Assembly: GCF_034931045.1 (NCBI RefSeq)
Contig: NZ_JAYGHH010000003.1
Span: 124,001 to 188,000 of the forward strand
Direction of reading: 5' to 3'
Origin: Nodularia sp034931045
GTDB lineage: Bacteria > Cyanobacteriota > Cyanobacteriia > Cyanobacteriales > Nostocaceae
Length of the DNA: 64,000 bases
Shown: positions 17,647 through 26,958 of the stretch, piece after piece
Layout of the letters: the number at the start of each line of letters is the position of its first letter
How positions within the stretch are numbered: the first letter of the stretch is position 1
The notes under the pieces: model-generated
Told to the model about the DNA's origin: nothing
Seen by the model: the letters and a program-made list of their open reading frames with translations, nothing else
The model's database searches: none
Position numbers and translations under genes: made by a program

Positions 17647-18840
17647 TCACTTTAGCTTTTCAACAGAAATTAACGCCAACGCCTCAAACTGCTGCCAGCA
17701 AAGATACAATGCACGGGGTACATGAAAACAGCCTTTCCATTTACCACCTTTGAGATTTAACAATACTTCCCCACGGCGATTGAGATAGCCGAACCATTCG
17801 CCATATTCTGGATCGGCAAAGTGTGACCAAGTATAATCGTGCATTTTTTGATACCATTCCCCACACTCATCACGTCCGGTCAAGCGATCGCCCATCGCTA
17901 ATGCTACTAAAGATTCTAAATGCACCCACCACAATTTTTGATCCCATTCCAATTGCTGGGGAGGATGACCGTCTGCATCCATAAAGTAATATAATCCGCC
18001 GTACTCAGCATCCCAAGCAAAATTAAGGATATTTAGCACCACATCAACGGCTTGATTAATCGTCTTAGTATCATTTTTCCGGTTGGCGATATCCATAATA
18101 AACCACATGGCTTCGATACCATGACCAGGATTAATTAACCGCCCTTCAAAGCAATCAATGTGGGAACCATCAGGGGCAAAATTTTCATACATCAGCCCCC
18201 GTTCCTGGTCGAGAAAATCCGTCATCACTTCTTGAACAGTACCAGCCAGGACATTTTCAAGGGTTTCACTAGGTAGCAGCCATGCCATTTCTAGAGTCAG
18301 ATTAGCTAAAATCATCGGTACAGCTAAGGATTTCATCGGGCGTGTACCGGGATAGGTCTTATTATATTTACCTTTAGGATTATCTTTGCGGCGCAACACA
18401 TTATTATAAGCTTGCATTGCTACGTCCTTCGCCCAATCTTCTCCAGAAGCCAAGGCATATTGGCTAAATGCCATCGCTGCAAAACAATCAGAAAATATAT
18501 TGTAAGGTTCTACCAGTGGCTGACCTTCACGGGTGAGGGCAAAATACCAATTACCTTCGCCATCTCTACCATGTTGGGCGAGAAATTCAGCCCCATTTTT
18601 AGCAATTTTTAACCATGTTTCCCGCTTTTCTAACTGGTTGTACAGCATAGAGAAAGTCCAGATTTGGCGATTTTGCAACCAGATAAATTTGTCTGTGTCG
18701 TAGACCTGTCCCTCTCGATTCAGACAGGTAAAATAACCGCCATGCTGCCAATCGAGGGAGTTTTGTTCCCAAAATGGAAGTACGTCATTGAGGAGGGCGT
18801 TTTTATAAAGTGCAGCCAGGGTTTTAAAATCGTACTCCAT
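17647..18840 (-). CDS. N-acylglucosamine 2-epimerase
   Basis: The enzyme interconverts N-acetylglucosamine and N-acetylmannosamine, typically with ATP as activator. The 397-residue protein has the (alpha/alpha)6-barrel AGE family sequence, including DKFIWLQNRQIWTFSML, GHGIEAMWF and CFHVPRALYLCW. His240 and His373 correspond, with an offset of one, to the catalytic histidines 239 and 372 that I recall for the Anabaena sp. CH1 enzyme. It is the first gene of a minus-strand group with xisI, the NahK-like kinase and the DOMON-like gene. A glucose-type epimerase of the same fold is the main alternative. Confidence 0.88.
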   Translation of the reverse strand: MEYDFKTLAALYKNALLNDVLPFWEQNSLDWQHGGYFTCLNREGQVYDTDKFIWLQNRQIWTFSMLYNQLEKRETWLKIAKNGAEFLAQHGRDGEGNWYFALTREGQPLVEPYNIFSDCFAAMAFSQYALASGEDWAKDVAMQAYNNVLRRKDNPKGKYNKTYPGTRPMKSLAVPMILANLTLEMAWLLPSETLENVLAGTVQEVMTDFLDQERGLMYENFAPDGSHIDCFEGRLINPGHGIEAMWFIMDIANRKNDTKTINQAVDVVLNILNFAWDAEYGGLYYFMDADGHPPQQLEWDQKLWWVHLESLVALAMGDRLTGRDECGEWYQKMHDYTWSHFADPEYGEWFGYLNRRGEVLLNLKGGKWKGCFHVPRALYLCWQQFEALALISVEKLK

Positions 18841-19043
18841 AGATTTCTGCCAAAACCAACAACTTCATTATTATCAGTTAAGTTGGACAGACTAAATAAT
18901 TCCAGGTTCGTAGTGAGGACTTTAGTCCTCTCTATCTCCTTTAGCCTGCGGCATCACCCCAATACACGCAATAATTTAGATAAATGCTGATTTAACAATA
19001 ATATACAACCTCACCCCCAGCCCCTCTTCTTAGTAAGGAGTTA

Positions 19044-19167
19044 TGGTGGACACACAAGTTCTGCCTGTTTTGCCCCCTAAATCCCCCAAGTTTGGGGGAC
19101 TTTGAAAATTCTTGTTCCCCCCATAATTGGCGATTAGAGGGCGATTCGATCACTTGTGTGTACACCT
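19044..19167. mobile_element. MITE-like element, 124 bp, with TA target duplication
   Basis: TGGTGGACACACAAGT (19044-19059) and ACTTGTGTGTACACCT (19152-19167) are inverted repeats with 14 of 16 matches, flanked by TA on both sides (19042-19043 and 19168-19169). There is no coding capacity. The inside holds a palindrome of CCCCCAAGTTTGGGGG type (19083-19098). TA duplication is typical of IS630/Tc1-mariner-related MITEs. It has inserted in a second, palindromic element whose halves CCCCTCTTCTTAG (19021 region) and CTAAGGAGAGGGG (19175 region) flank it. Confidence 0.75.
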
Positions 19168-19196
19168 TAGTTACTAAGGAGAGGGGAGATCAAAAA

Positions 19197-19514
19197 TTAC
19201 TGCAAAGAATTACCCGCTTGACATAGTAATTCTCCCAGTCGCTGCACCTTATTTGCTATATCACCAGTGGCGTTAGTACCTGCACTTTGAGTGTCTTCGC
19301 CCAAATCCACAAGCATTTGTGCAATAGATTCAGTATCGCCATTCAGGAGTGCTTCCTTGAGTTCGCCCAAGTCTTCGGCTAGGTCAGTTCCTGAGAGTTG
19401 TTGCTGCCAAGTATTGATAATAGCCATCGCCTGGTCAGTAGGGATGGATGTGAGGTTTTTTTGCAAGGCGGAGATGGTACTGTCTATGTCAACGTTTTTA
19501 ATTGCATCAGCCAT
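19197..19514 (-). CDS. Small acidic helical protein, unknown function
   Basis: The 105-residue protein is acidic and predicted all-helical (MADAIKNVDIDSTISALQKNL), without membrane segments; one Cys lies near the end. A good Shine-Dalgarno, CAGGAG, is eight bases before the ATG at 19514, which supports real translation. I do not recognise a named family. The next gene upstream on the same strand is the methyltransferase at 19637-20371, about 120 bases away. Confidence 0.65.
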   Translation of the reverse strand: MADAIKNVDIDSTISALQKNLTSIPTDQAMAIINTWQQQLSGTDLAEDLGELKEALLNGDTESIAQMLVDLGEDTQSAGTNATGDIANKVQRLGELLCQAGNSLQ

Positions 19515-19636
19515 AAAAAAACTCCTGTGTTGAGTGGAACTTGATAATCCACAATGGATTACTGTCTGACCTCATTCTTCTCAAGATGAATATTTAAGTC
19601 CTCAGCCCAGAGTTATGTTCTCAAAGTTAGAGAATG

Positions 19637-20371
19637 TCAAAACTTTACTTTATATAAATCAAATAATTCTCCTGATTGTTTCGCCACTATTTTTGCACCA
19701 GTAGCTTTGAGGATTTTTTCCAACTCAGACACAGGTTCGAGAAATACCTCAGCACCGAGATATGTTTCCAGAACTGCCCAATCCTCTGCTAGAGGGTGTT
19801 CGGGATTGAGGATGTCAAATACAAAATGTCCGTCTGGTTTTAAGACCCGCTTAACTTCCGCTAAGACAGCACTCCAATATTTTAGGGGAAAATAGCAGCT
19901 AAATCCTGTGGCGATCGCTAGATCAAATTGGTCTGCGGAGTAGTTTAATTGATGGGCTGGCCCCAACTCCACACCTTTGAACAGCTTAGAATTCAATTGC
20001 GAACCACGAGAATTGAGGGTATCCCGTGCCACCGTGCTAATTTCTTGCCCATAAAAGTATGCTAACCAATCCCGCCAAGGATAGATTAAAAAGCTGACAC
20101 CACAGCCAATATCCAAACAGTGCTGGTTTTTTTTCGGTTGAGCAATTTCCCAAAAAGGAGAGGCAATTTTCCCAGACAACAGACCAGTCACCCATTCTTG
20201 ATAGATGGGCATTTCCTGTACTTCTGCTGGTAATTCTAAATCTTGCTTTTGATACTGTCGGTTAAAGCGATACCCCACCTGCGCCACTCTCTCCTGCCAG
20301 TTTTCTGAGTTATAGGGAGTTTGGGAGGGAAAAAGCTCAATTGGGTCTGGTGAATTCCGCTTTTTAGACAT
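19637..20371 (-). CDS. Class I SAM-dependent methyltransferase
   Basis: The 244-residue protein has a Rossmann-fold methyltransferase core: motif I CLDIGCGVSFLIYPW, the acidic end of strand two in YGQEIS, motif IV FDLAIATGFSCYF and post-motif EVKRVLKPDGHFVFDI. An N-terminal extension of about 80 residues precedes the core. The substrate cannot be predicted; the surrounding genes give no pathway hint. Confidence 0.85.
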   Translation of the reverse strand: MSKKRNSPDPIELFPSQTPYNSENWQERVAQVGYRFNRQYQKQDLELPAEVQEMPIYQEWVTGLLSGKIASPFWEIAQPKKNQHCLDIGCGVSFLIYPWRDWLAYFYGQEISTVARDTLNSRGSQLNSKLFKGVELGPAHQLNYSADQFDLAIATGFSCYFPLKYWSAVLAEVKRVLKPDGHFVFDILNPEHPLAEDWAVLETYLGAEVFLEPVSELEKILKATGAKIVAKQSGELFDLYKVKF

Positions 20372-20555
20372 TCTGTCTCTGCTGCTCCTAGATTATGTTT
20401 AGGTTAAGTTCTAGTGTAGCTAAATGGAGACTGGGGACTGGTAAGGAAAAATAAAGCCTTTTGAAGATATCTTGCAGGTTTTTACATAATCTTCAGTATA
20501 ATTGAAAGTTTGATTGCTTCTTCGGAAGGAATTTGAGCAGTTGAGACAGTTGTTT

Positions 20556-21599
20556 TTAACTATTCATTGATGTCTGGATATTTGATATAACATATTGGCT
20601 CAAATGAATTACTATAGATGCAGTTCTTAATAAGAATGACTCTATTTGATTAAACTGAGAATCTTTAGAATTAAGTAGAATATCTAGGTTTTCTGGAATA
20701 TCTTCATCATAGTGAGCACTACCAAGCTTTGTTGAAGCATTTAATATGATATCTTTTGTTGTAACCGTTTCATTTTGAGACACTAAAACTACTCTATCTA
20801 GCCAATCTTCAATATCAGTTAGATTTTGTGTTTTAAATTCTTTATAAATAGATGCTTCCTTAAGACTAAAATCAACTAGTGGAGAAAATGATAAAATAGG
20901 ATCTATTGCATCTTCCTTCATAAGATAGATTGGAAGTGGTATAGAAAACTTTCCCGCAAGTCTCAATAGTAAAGGATTATATGTTTTTCTCCCGTTCCAG
21001 TATAACATTGCTCTCAGTTCAGCAGCGAGTGCTCCTAAGAATTGATGCTCACCGTTCTGAATGCGATTAGAAAAATCATTCAATAAAAATGTAGCATTTT
21101 TTAACTCATTTATCTGCTCATATATTGTTTTTGTCCGATTATGATGATTTCCAATTATTTGGGTGGAAGCAAACTTAGTATGTCTCTCTTCAACTTTATG
21201 AAGGCAAGCTTGGAAAGCATCAGGATGGGCATAAGATGGTAAAGTTTCGCCTGCTGAATTTTGAAGATTTACCATAAAGTAATCTCCTTTCGATTCATCC
21301 AGACTTAATAAGCTGTGTCCATTTATATGAATTGATATTTCTGGTAATTTCCACATTATATCTAAAATAATATCTCTTCTTTTTGCTTGGTATTTTGATT
21401 CATCAACTAGTATGCGTTGAGTATAATAATTTATAAAATTTTTACTAGAGTCTTCTATCCTAAGATTAAGATGTCCACTTGGGAATGCAAGTAGTTTTAA
21501 ATTAGAAGTGTCTATTTTATTTGACACTAAAATAGTTGGGGCAATAACTGGCCATATTTCTGGCATAGACATTACTACAAAAATTGTTCCTTGTGTCAT
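20556..21599 (-). CDS. Unrecognised 347-residue protein, AT-rich accessory gene
   Basis: The protein starts at an ATG at 21599 (MTQGTIFVVMSMPEIWPVIAP). The N-terminal half looks beta-rich. The middle (about 165-235) has a helical segment FLGALAAELRAMLYWNGRKT followed by NPLLLRLAGKFSIPLPIYL. No cysteine cluster, membrane helix or P-loop is visible. Its base composition looks clearly more AT-rich than the flanking pirin and methyltransferase genes, which suggests recent acquisition. I do not recognise the family. Confidence 0.55.
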   Translation of the reverse strand: MTQGTIFVVMSMPEIWPVIAPTILVSNKIDTSNLKLLAFPSGHLNLRIEDSSKNFINYYTQRILVDESKYQAKRRDIILDIMWKLPEISIHINGHSLLSLDESKGDYFMVNLQNSAGETLPSYAHPDAFQACLHKVEERHTKFASTQIIGNHHNRTKTIYEQINELKNATFLLNDFSNRIQNGEHQFLGALAAELRAMLYWNGRKTYNPLLLRLAGKFSIPLPIYLMKEDAIDPILSFSPLVDFSLKEASIYKEFKTQNLTDIEDWLDRVVLVSQNETVTTKDIILNASTKLGSAHYDEDIPENLDILLNSKDSQFNQIESFLLRTASIVIHLSQYVISNIQTSMNS

Positions 21600-22002
21600 G
21601 AAATATTGTTTTTATTGCAAATATATATATTGATCGTATACTAGCTTTTATTGCATAATATCAACACCGTTTGAATACTTACTACACCCAGAAACCTAGC
21701 AAACCTGAGCTTTATCTCCCTTCTCTCTTGCGGAGAGGGGCTGACGGTGGGGTTAATTGATTCTGGTAATGGTAATTATAGCAACCGGACTCGATATAAC
21801 GTAAAAATACTTACAATAATGGTGAATCACGCTATCGCTAACTCACCTACTGGACTGACAAGCCTAAACTAGTGCATAAGCATAAATATTGTGGGGTGGG
21901 CATCTTGCCCGCCCATGTTATGCGCGATATATTTAATAGATAATGGTGGGTTACGCTGTCGCTAACCCACCCTACAATTTTGGATGAAATTCCTAATCCC
22001 GA
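21600..22002. repeat. Intergenic repeat cluster with two palindromic copies
   Basis: This 400-base region has a TGGTGGGTTACGCTGTCGCT unit continuing into AACCCACC (about 21942-21970) and a diverged copy, TGGTGAATCACGCTATCGCT continuing into AACTCACC (about 21820-21848). Each forms a stem from its ends. Between them GGTGGGCATCTTGCCCGCC (about 21895-21915) is another hairpin. No gene is seen. Confidence 0.7.
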
Positions 22003-22719
22003 TTAACCCAAATCAAAAAGTAAAAACTCTGTGTTAATGTCGGTACTGATTTGCAGTTTTTCTTCCCCACTAATTTGCACCCCATCACCGGCTCTGAGTT
22101 CTTCTCCATTCAAATTTGCTACACCTTGAGCTATTTGTAACCACGCGTAACGATGAGGTTTAACGTGATAATTCACAACATCACCAGCCTCTAAAATAGA
22201 CGCATACAAATCAACATCTTGGTGAATTGTGACTGCACCATTACGCCCATCTTTAGCCGCAATTAAGCGTAATTGACCCCGCTTTTCTGCTAAAGGAAAT
22301 GATTTTTGTTCATATCTGGGTGTTAAGCCTTGCTTGTCTGGTAAAATCCAAATTTGCAACAAGTGTAGTGGCTCAGTTTGTGAGGGATTAAATTCACTGT
22401 GGGCGATTCCAGTTCCTGCACTCATTATCTGTGCATCACCAGGACGAATTATGGAACCAGTCCCCAAGCTGTCTTTATGCTCAACTGCTCCTGATAGGAC
22501 GTAGGTGAGAATTTCCATATCGCGGTGACTGTGGGTAGGAAATCCAGCACCAGGGGCGATGCGGTCATCATTGATTACTCGCAAGGTGCGAAATCCCATG
22601 CGATCGCGATCGTAAAAATTACCAAAGGAAAAGGTATGATGACTATCAAGCCAGCCAAACTGAGCATGACCACGAGTGTTTCGATCATGAATTAGATAGT
22701 TAATTGTATTTTTAGACAT
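22003..22719 (-). CDS. Pirin family protein (YhaK-type bicupin)
   Basis: The 238-residue protein carries the pirin signatures FGWLDSHHTFSFGNFYD, GFPTHSHRDMEILTYVLSG and SAGTGIAHSE, with the metal-binding histidines of the N-terminal cupin. Pirins are iron-binding proteins; several have quercetinase activity, others a regulatory role. The ATG at 22719 follows a clear purine-rich site. Function in this organism is unknown. Confidence 0.9.
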   Translation of the reverse strand: MSKNTINYLIHDRNTRGHAQFGWLDSHHTFSFGNFYDRDRMGFRTLRVINDDRIAPGAGFPTHSHRDMEILTYVLSGAVEHKDSLGTGSIIRPGDAQIMSAGTGIAHSEFNPSQTEPLHLLQIWILPDKQGLTPRYEQKSFPLAEKRGQLRLIAAKDGRNGAVTIHQDVDLYASILEAGDVVNYHVKPHRYAWLQIAQGVANLNGEELRAGDGVQISGEEKLQISTDINTEFLLFDLG

Positions 22720-22976
22720 AAAATAACCTCGTTAATGATACTTTTTTAAATCAGAAATTTTTGTTTTTTCTTTGGTTGAATTGAATAAATTATCTAACTT
22801 ATTTAAAGATAAAACACATCGCTACTAAATGAAAAGTACGCACTTTGAAGTAATGTAGTTACCAAAAAGATACTATTCAGATTTTGAATAAAAATTATCG
22901 CCCCAACTCAATTAAATTTGACTATTTTTCTCAGGGTATTGTAAATTTTAAATTATACCTAAAGAAATATTATTTC

Positions 22977-23390
22977 ATGAATTATTACGTTATCTACGAT
23001 GGAAACTGTAATCTCTGCGTTACCCTAGTCCAATTACTGGAAAACCTAGACCAAGGAAAGCTATTTCGTTACGCCCCCATGCAAGATGAGGAAACACTGC
23101 AACAGTGGGGAGTTACACCCCAAGCTTGTGAACAAGGGATGATTTTAATTGATGCTAATACAACCGAACGACGTTGGCAAGGTAGTGATGCGGCTGAGGA
23201 AATTGGGCGATTATTGCCGATGGGAAGTGTATTTGTGGAAGCTTATCGGGCGTTACCGGGGATGAAATGGGTAGGCGATCGCTTCTATGAACAAATCCGC
23301 GATCACCGCTATACTCTCTTTGGCAAGCGTGGGAGTACCTATCAATCAGCCTATTGTGCCGATGGTAGCTGCAATACTGGTAATGAATAA
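22977..23390 (+). CDS. DCC-family thiol-disulfide oxidoreductase (DUF393)
   Basis: I chose the ATG at 22977, giving 137 residues that begin MNYYVIYDGNCNLCVTLV. The YDGNCNLC sequence is the family motif (D-G-x-C-x-x-C), a thioredoxin-like redox pair. A longer frame starting at TTG 22884 would add 31 residues not typical of the family. The target is unknown. It is divergent from the pirin gene. Confidence 0.85.
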   Translation: MNYYVIYDGNCNLCVTLVQLLENLDQGKLFRYAPMQDEETLQQWGVTPQACEQGMILIDANTTERRWQGSDAAEEIGRLLPMGSVFVEAYRALPGMKWVGDRFYEQIRDHRYTLFGKRGSTYQSAYCADGSCNTGNE

Positions 23391-23501
23391 CAGCTTCACA
23401 ACTGCATTTATCAGAATAGTTGTGAGATATTTCTATTTATGGATAATTTCTGCCATCTTTGCTCATACTCGGCGTAAATGAACCAAATTTCGAGATTTTT
23501 C

Positions 23502-23930
23502 TCAATCACTCGCTTGATTAAACACCTCTAAAATGTGGCGACAAATCTGCTTGAGTTTGTCCGCGACTTGTGGCGAAGGTTCAGCCATACCCACAAAACT
23601 CCAGTTTTCCACAGTAGACAGTCGCCAAGCTTCACCGCGATGGTCAAATCCAGCCACTTCTAAACCAATAGCACGACGTGACTGATTTATGGGATCTTGG
23701 TAAAAGCGGATTTGAATCAAAACACTGCGACTGCGCCAAGATTTGCTGATTCCCGGAAAGTGAAAGCCGATATCTATGGAATCTGGATCAATTAACTCCC
23801 TGGTTTCTGGGTCATCCTTCCAAGGTTTGAGATCCGATTTAGCATCAGGAAACTCGAATTTAAACAAATTTACTACTGTAGCAATCTTGCTGGCGAGTTC
23901 AAGGTTTGTTGCTTGTTCAGATGCGTTCAC
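23502..23930 (-). CDS. Conserved-type hypothetical protein
   Basis: The 142-residue protein uses a GTG start at 23930 with AGGAG ten bases upstream, a strong ribosome site. The sequence is a mixed alpha/beta soluble protein with a central segment SVLIQIRFYQDP and IGLEVAGFDHRGEAWRLSTVE. No catalytic motif is recognisable and no function can be given. Confidence 0.7.
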   Translation of the reverse strand: MNASEQATNLELASKIATVVNLFKFEFPDAKSDLKPWKDDPETRELIDPDSIDIGFHFPGISKSWRSRSVLIQIRFYQDPINQSRRAIGLEVAGFDHRGEAWRLSTVENWSFVGMAEPSPQVADKLKQICRHILEVFNQASD

Positions 23931-24347
23931 GAAAAAAAACTCCTATTACCGCCGTGAAGTCAAAAGTTTATCCTGAGCGAAGTCGAAGGGTCAAAAATCT
24001 GATTTTCTAGGCTTTTCATTGATTGTAAATGTTCTGTTTATTTCCGCTAGAAAAACCACCAGAAGGCTGATCATATTGGTGTTTTAGCTGATCAACACCG
24101 TTGAAATTTCACAAATTTACAATTACGCTTTCCTCATAATTAAGTCTTTTGAGACTAAATAGGGTTATCTTGGGTAATTATACTTAATTTTCTCTAAATA
24201 CGCAGTAACTAGCCCCATTAGCAAAAATATTCATCCCAATAACTGGAAATTTCAGGAAAATCCCTAGTGAAATAGAACGATAGATCACCCCAGCGATCTA
24301 AAATTACACTGTTAATCTGCACACACAAAATACATTAAATTCAGTTT
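23931..24347. other. Intergenic region upstream of psbQ
   Basis: This 417-base AT-rich region includes one copy of the widespread cyanobacterial repeat TGAGCGAAGTCGAAGG (about 23974-23989). It presumably contains the psbQ promoter; I see no regulator motif that I can name. Confidence 0.6.
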
Positions 24348-24815
24348 ATGGCGCGTCAACGCTCGATTTTTTCCCTGGTTTTAGTATTATTGGCCACATT
24401 TCTCATCAGTTGTGGTAGCCCTAGCGTCACAGTTGCACCTCCAACTTACACAGCAACTCAACTGGAGAGAATTCAGGAATATGTTCCGAAAATTCAGGCT
24501 GTGCGCGATCGCGCAGACGAACTAAAAACCCTGATCAACAAAAAGGATTGGATCGATGTAGGTAATTTTATACATGGTCCAATGACGGAAGCTAGGTCAA
24601 GCATGACTTATATTATTCCCAACCTCCTACCCTCCACCCAACCCGTAGCACGACAAAAAACACGAGATTTGCTTAACCATCTGGTTAAAATCGATCAAGC
24701 TGCGGGACAGAGTAACACTCAACTGGCTTTAAATAACTACCAAGCAGCTATTGAAGACATTGACAAATTCTTCCTATTGCTTCCGGAAACAAGCAGTCAG
24801 CCAGAAGTAAGTTAG
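24348..24815 (+). CDS. psbQ: Photosystem II lipoprotein PsbQ (CyanoQ)
   Basis: CyanoQ is a lumenal lipoprotein that stabilises the oxygen-evolving side of photosystem II. The N-terminus is a lipoprotein signal with lipobox LLATFLISCGS (Cys at about 22). The mature part is a four-helix bundle sequence (YVPKIQAVRDRADELKTLI, WIDVGNFIHGPM, IDQAAGQSN). At 155 residues it has the family's normal length. It is monocistronic. Confidence 0.9.
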   Translation: MARQRSIFSLVLVLLATFLISCGSPSVTVAPPTYTATQLERIQEYVPKIQAVRDRADELKTLINKKDWIDVGNFIHGPMTEARSSMTYIIPNLLPSTQPVARQKTRDLLNHLVKIDQAAGQSNTQLALNNYQAAIEDIDKFFLLLPETSSQPEVS

Positions 24816-24952
24816 GCGATCAGTTTAATATGGGACAAGAAGGGTCAGGGTGAATGAATGATCATTAGTATCTCGTTCTCATCCCTGATCTCTCCCATTC
24901 TCTTGTTCAGACAAGATTAATTGCGTCTCTACCCACTTCCTTCAAAAAAGCA

Positions 24953-26068
24953 ATGAGTCATGTAGTCATCATCGGTTGTGGTGTAATTGGGGCTGCGATC
25001 GCCTATGAACTTAGCCTAGTTAAAAACTTAAAAATCACCGTTATCGACCGTCAACTACCCGCCAAAGCTTCCACCGGTGCAGCCCTGGGCGTTTTGATGG
25101 GCGTGATTAGTCATAAAGTTAAGGGTCAAGCTTGGCAAAGGCGACACACAAGCATTCAACGCTACGAAACTTTAATTCCCGAATTAGAAGCCATCACAGG
25201 ACGTAAAATCCCTTTTAATCGCCAAGGTATCCTGAGTCTGTTCGGGTCAGCAGAAAATTTAACAGGATGGGAAAATCTGGCCGCAGTTCGCCATTCTCAA
25301 GGCTGGAAATTAGAACTTTGGGATATAGCCAAGCTGAAAAATTTTTGTCCTCAAGTCGATCACACCAAAATTACAGGCGCAGTTTATTCTCCCCAAGATC
25401 GCCAACTAGATCCCACTGCTTTAACTTTAGCTTTAGTTGAAGCTGCCCAATATAATGGCGTAACTTTTACATTTGGTGTAACTGTTTTGGGGATGGATAC
25501 CCCAAGCCCAGAGATTGAAAACATTAGTCAATGTAGTGTTGTAGAGACGACAGAGGGAAAAATTGCCGCCGATTGGATTGTCGTAGCTGCGGGGCTGGGT
25601 TCTACACCTCTGACGGCACAGTTAAAGCAGATGCTGGATATCCGCCCGGTTTTGGGGCAAGCATTACACATACATTTAGATCAACCATTAGGTAATTTTG
25701 ACTTTCAGCCAGTGATTACTGGTAATGATGTCCATATTGTCCCTATCGGGGGCGGTGATTACTGGGTAGGTGCAACAGTGGAGTTTCCTAGCAATGCTGA
25801 TGAAATCCTACCCAATCAAGAAATGCTAACAGAAGTTTGGCAACAAGCGATCGCCTTCTGCCCAGATTTAGCCCCAGCCGAGATTATCCGCACTTGGTCG
25901 GGTTTACGCCCCCGTCCTGAAGGTCGTCCCGCACCAGTTATTGATCAACTCCCTGGATTTAGCAATATTCTCTTAGCTACTGGTCACTACCGCAACGGTG
26001 TTTTACTAGCACCAGCAACAGCTGACGCAATTCGTGAGATGATTACTTCTGGGGATAATAAAAAATAG
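24953..26068 (+). CDS. FAD-dependent amine oxidase, ThiO/DadA-like
   Basis: The 371-residue protein has the N-terminal dinucleotide-binding motif GCGVIGAAIAYE and the C-terminal GHYRNGVLLAPATA shared with ThiO and D-amino-acid oxidases. It is a paralog of the ThiO half of the fusion at 3908-5893 but lacks a ThiG domain. Substrates of this family are glycine, sarcosine or D-amino acids; none can be chosen here. The next gene, on the same strand, starts about 40 bases later, so the two may form an operon. Confidence 0.85.
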   Translation: MSHVVIIGCGVIGAAIAYELSLVKNLKITVIDRQLPAKASTGAALGVLMGVISHKVKGQAWQRRHTSIQRYETLIPELEAITGRKIPFNRQGILSLFGSAENLTGWENLAAVRHSQGWKLELWDIAKLKNFCPQVDHTKITGAVYSPQDRQLDPTALTLALVEAAQYNGVTFTFGVTVLGMDTPSPEIENISQCSVVETTEGKIAADWIVVAAGLGSTPLTAQLKQMLDIRPVLGQALHIHLDQPLGNFDFQPVITGNDVHIVPIGGGDYWVGATVEFPSNADEILPNQEMLTEVWQQAIAFCPDLAPAEIIRTWSGLRPRPEGRPAPVIDQLPGFSNILLATGHYRNGVLLAPATADAIREMITSGDNKK

Positions 26069-26109
26069 CTTTTAGTATTTGGGCTTTGGCGTTTTATCAG
26101 GAAAATAGT

Positions 26110-26958
26110 GTGTCTTTAACAGAACATAAAATTACAGTAGATTCTCTAGAATGGTTTTATCGTGAATGTGAACCCATTGGCAGAACTGATTTGCTGCCTG
26201 TAGTATTACTACACGGTTTAGTATCACAAAGTTATAGCTGGCGCAATATTATGCCCGCTTTAGGGAGTCAAGGAAGTAGAGCGATCGCACCAGATTGGAT
26301 TGGTTATGGCTTTTCTTCCCAGCCTGAAAAATGGGATTTTGACTACACCCCTGATAAATTTATTACTGCCCTAGAAGGATTTGTCAAAGCCTTAGAACTG
26401 GAACGTTTTTCTTTAGTCGTCCAAGGGTTTTTAGGTTCTGTCGGCTTACAATATGCCTTGCGTCATCCCGAACAAGTGGCTAACATAGCTATCTTAAATG
26501 CACCAATTTCCACAACTGCCAAATTGCCTTGGAAAATTAAACAACTGGGTTTACCATTGGCAGGCGAAATGATGACTCAAGACCCCCTCTTAGTTGACCG
26601 AACTCTCGAAGGTGGGAGTCGTTACCGCATTGAAGACAAAGATTTAGATATTTATCGCAAACCATTCTTAAAAGCTTCCACTGCGGGGCGAAGTCTCCTA
26701 GCAACAATTCGGAATTTGCAACTAGACCAAGCCATGTCAGCAATAGAATCGGGATTTAAACAATGGCAACAGCCAATTTTAATTCAGTGGGGAATGATTG
26801 ACCCTTGGCTACCTATAGATGTAGCACAAAAATTTGCTGATTCTGTACCTAATACCGAGTTAATAAAAATTAATAATGTCGGACATTATCCTCAAGAACA
26901 CTACCACAATGCGATTTTAGAAGACCTCTTACCTTTTGTCCGTCGTATAAATACTTAA
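26110..26958 (+). CDS. Alpha/beta-hydrolase fold protein with altered nucleophile
   Basis: The protein has the fold's landmarks: LLHGLVSQSYSWRN (oxyanion region), APDWIGYGFS, a conserved acid in GMIDPWLP and the histidine in NVGHYPQEH. The nucleophile elbow reads VVQGFLGSVG, so Phe stands where Ser, Asp or Cys is expected. A GTG at 26110 with AGGA six bases upstream is my preferred start; a TTG at 26086 adds eight residues. Loss of the nucleophile suggests a non-hydrolytic role or unusual chemistry. It follows the FAD oxidase gene closely. Confidence 0.8.
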   Translation: MSLTEHKITVDSLEWFYRECEPIGRTDLLPVVLLHGLVSQSYSWRNIMPALGSQGSRAIAPDWIGYGFSSQPEKWDFDYTPDKFITALEGFVKALELERFSLVVQGFLGSVGLQYALRHPEQVANIAILNAPISTTAKLPWKIKQLGLPLAGEMMTQDPLLVDRTLEGGSRYRIEDKDLDIYRKPFLKASTAGRSLLATIRNLQLDQAMSAIESGFKQWQQPILIQWGMIDPWLPIDVAQKFADSVPNTELIKINNVGHYPQEHYHNAILEDLLPFVRRINT

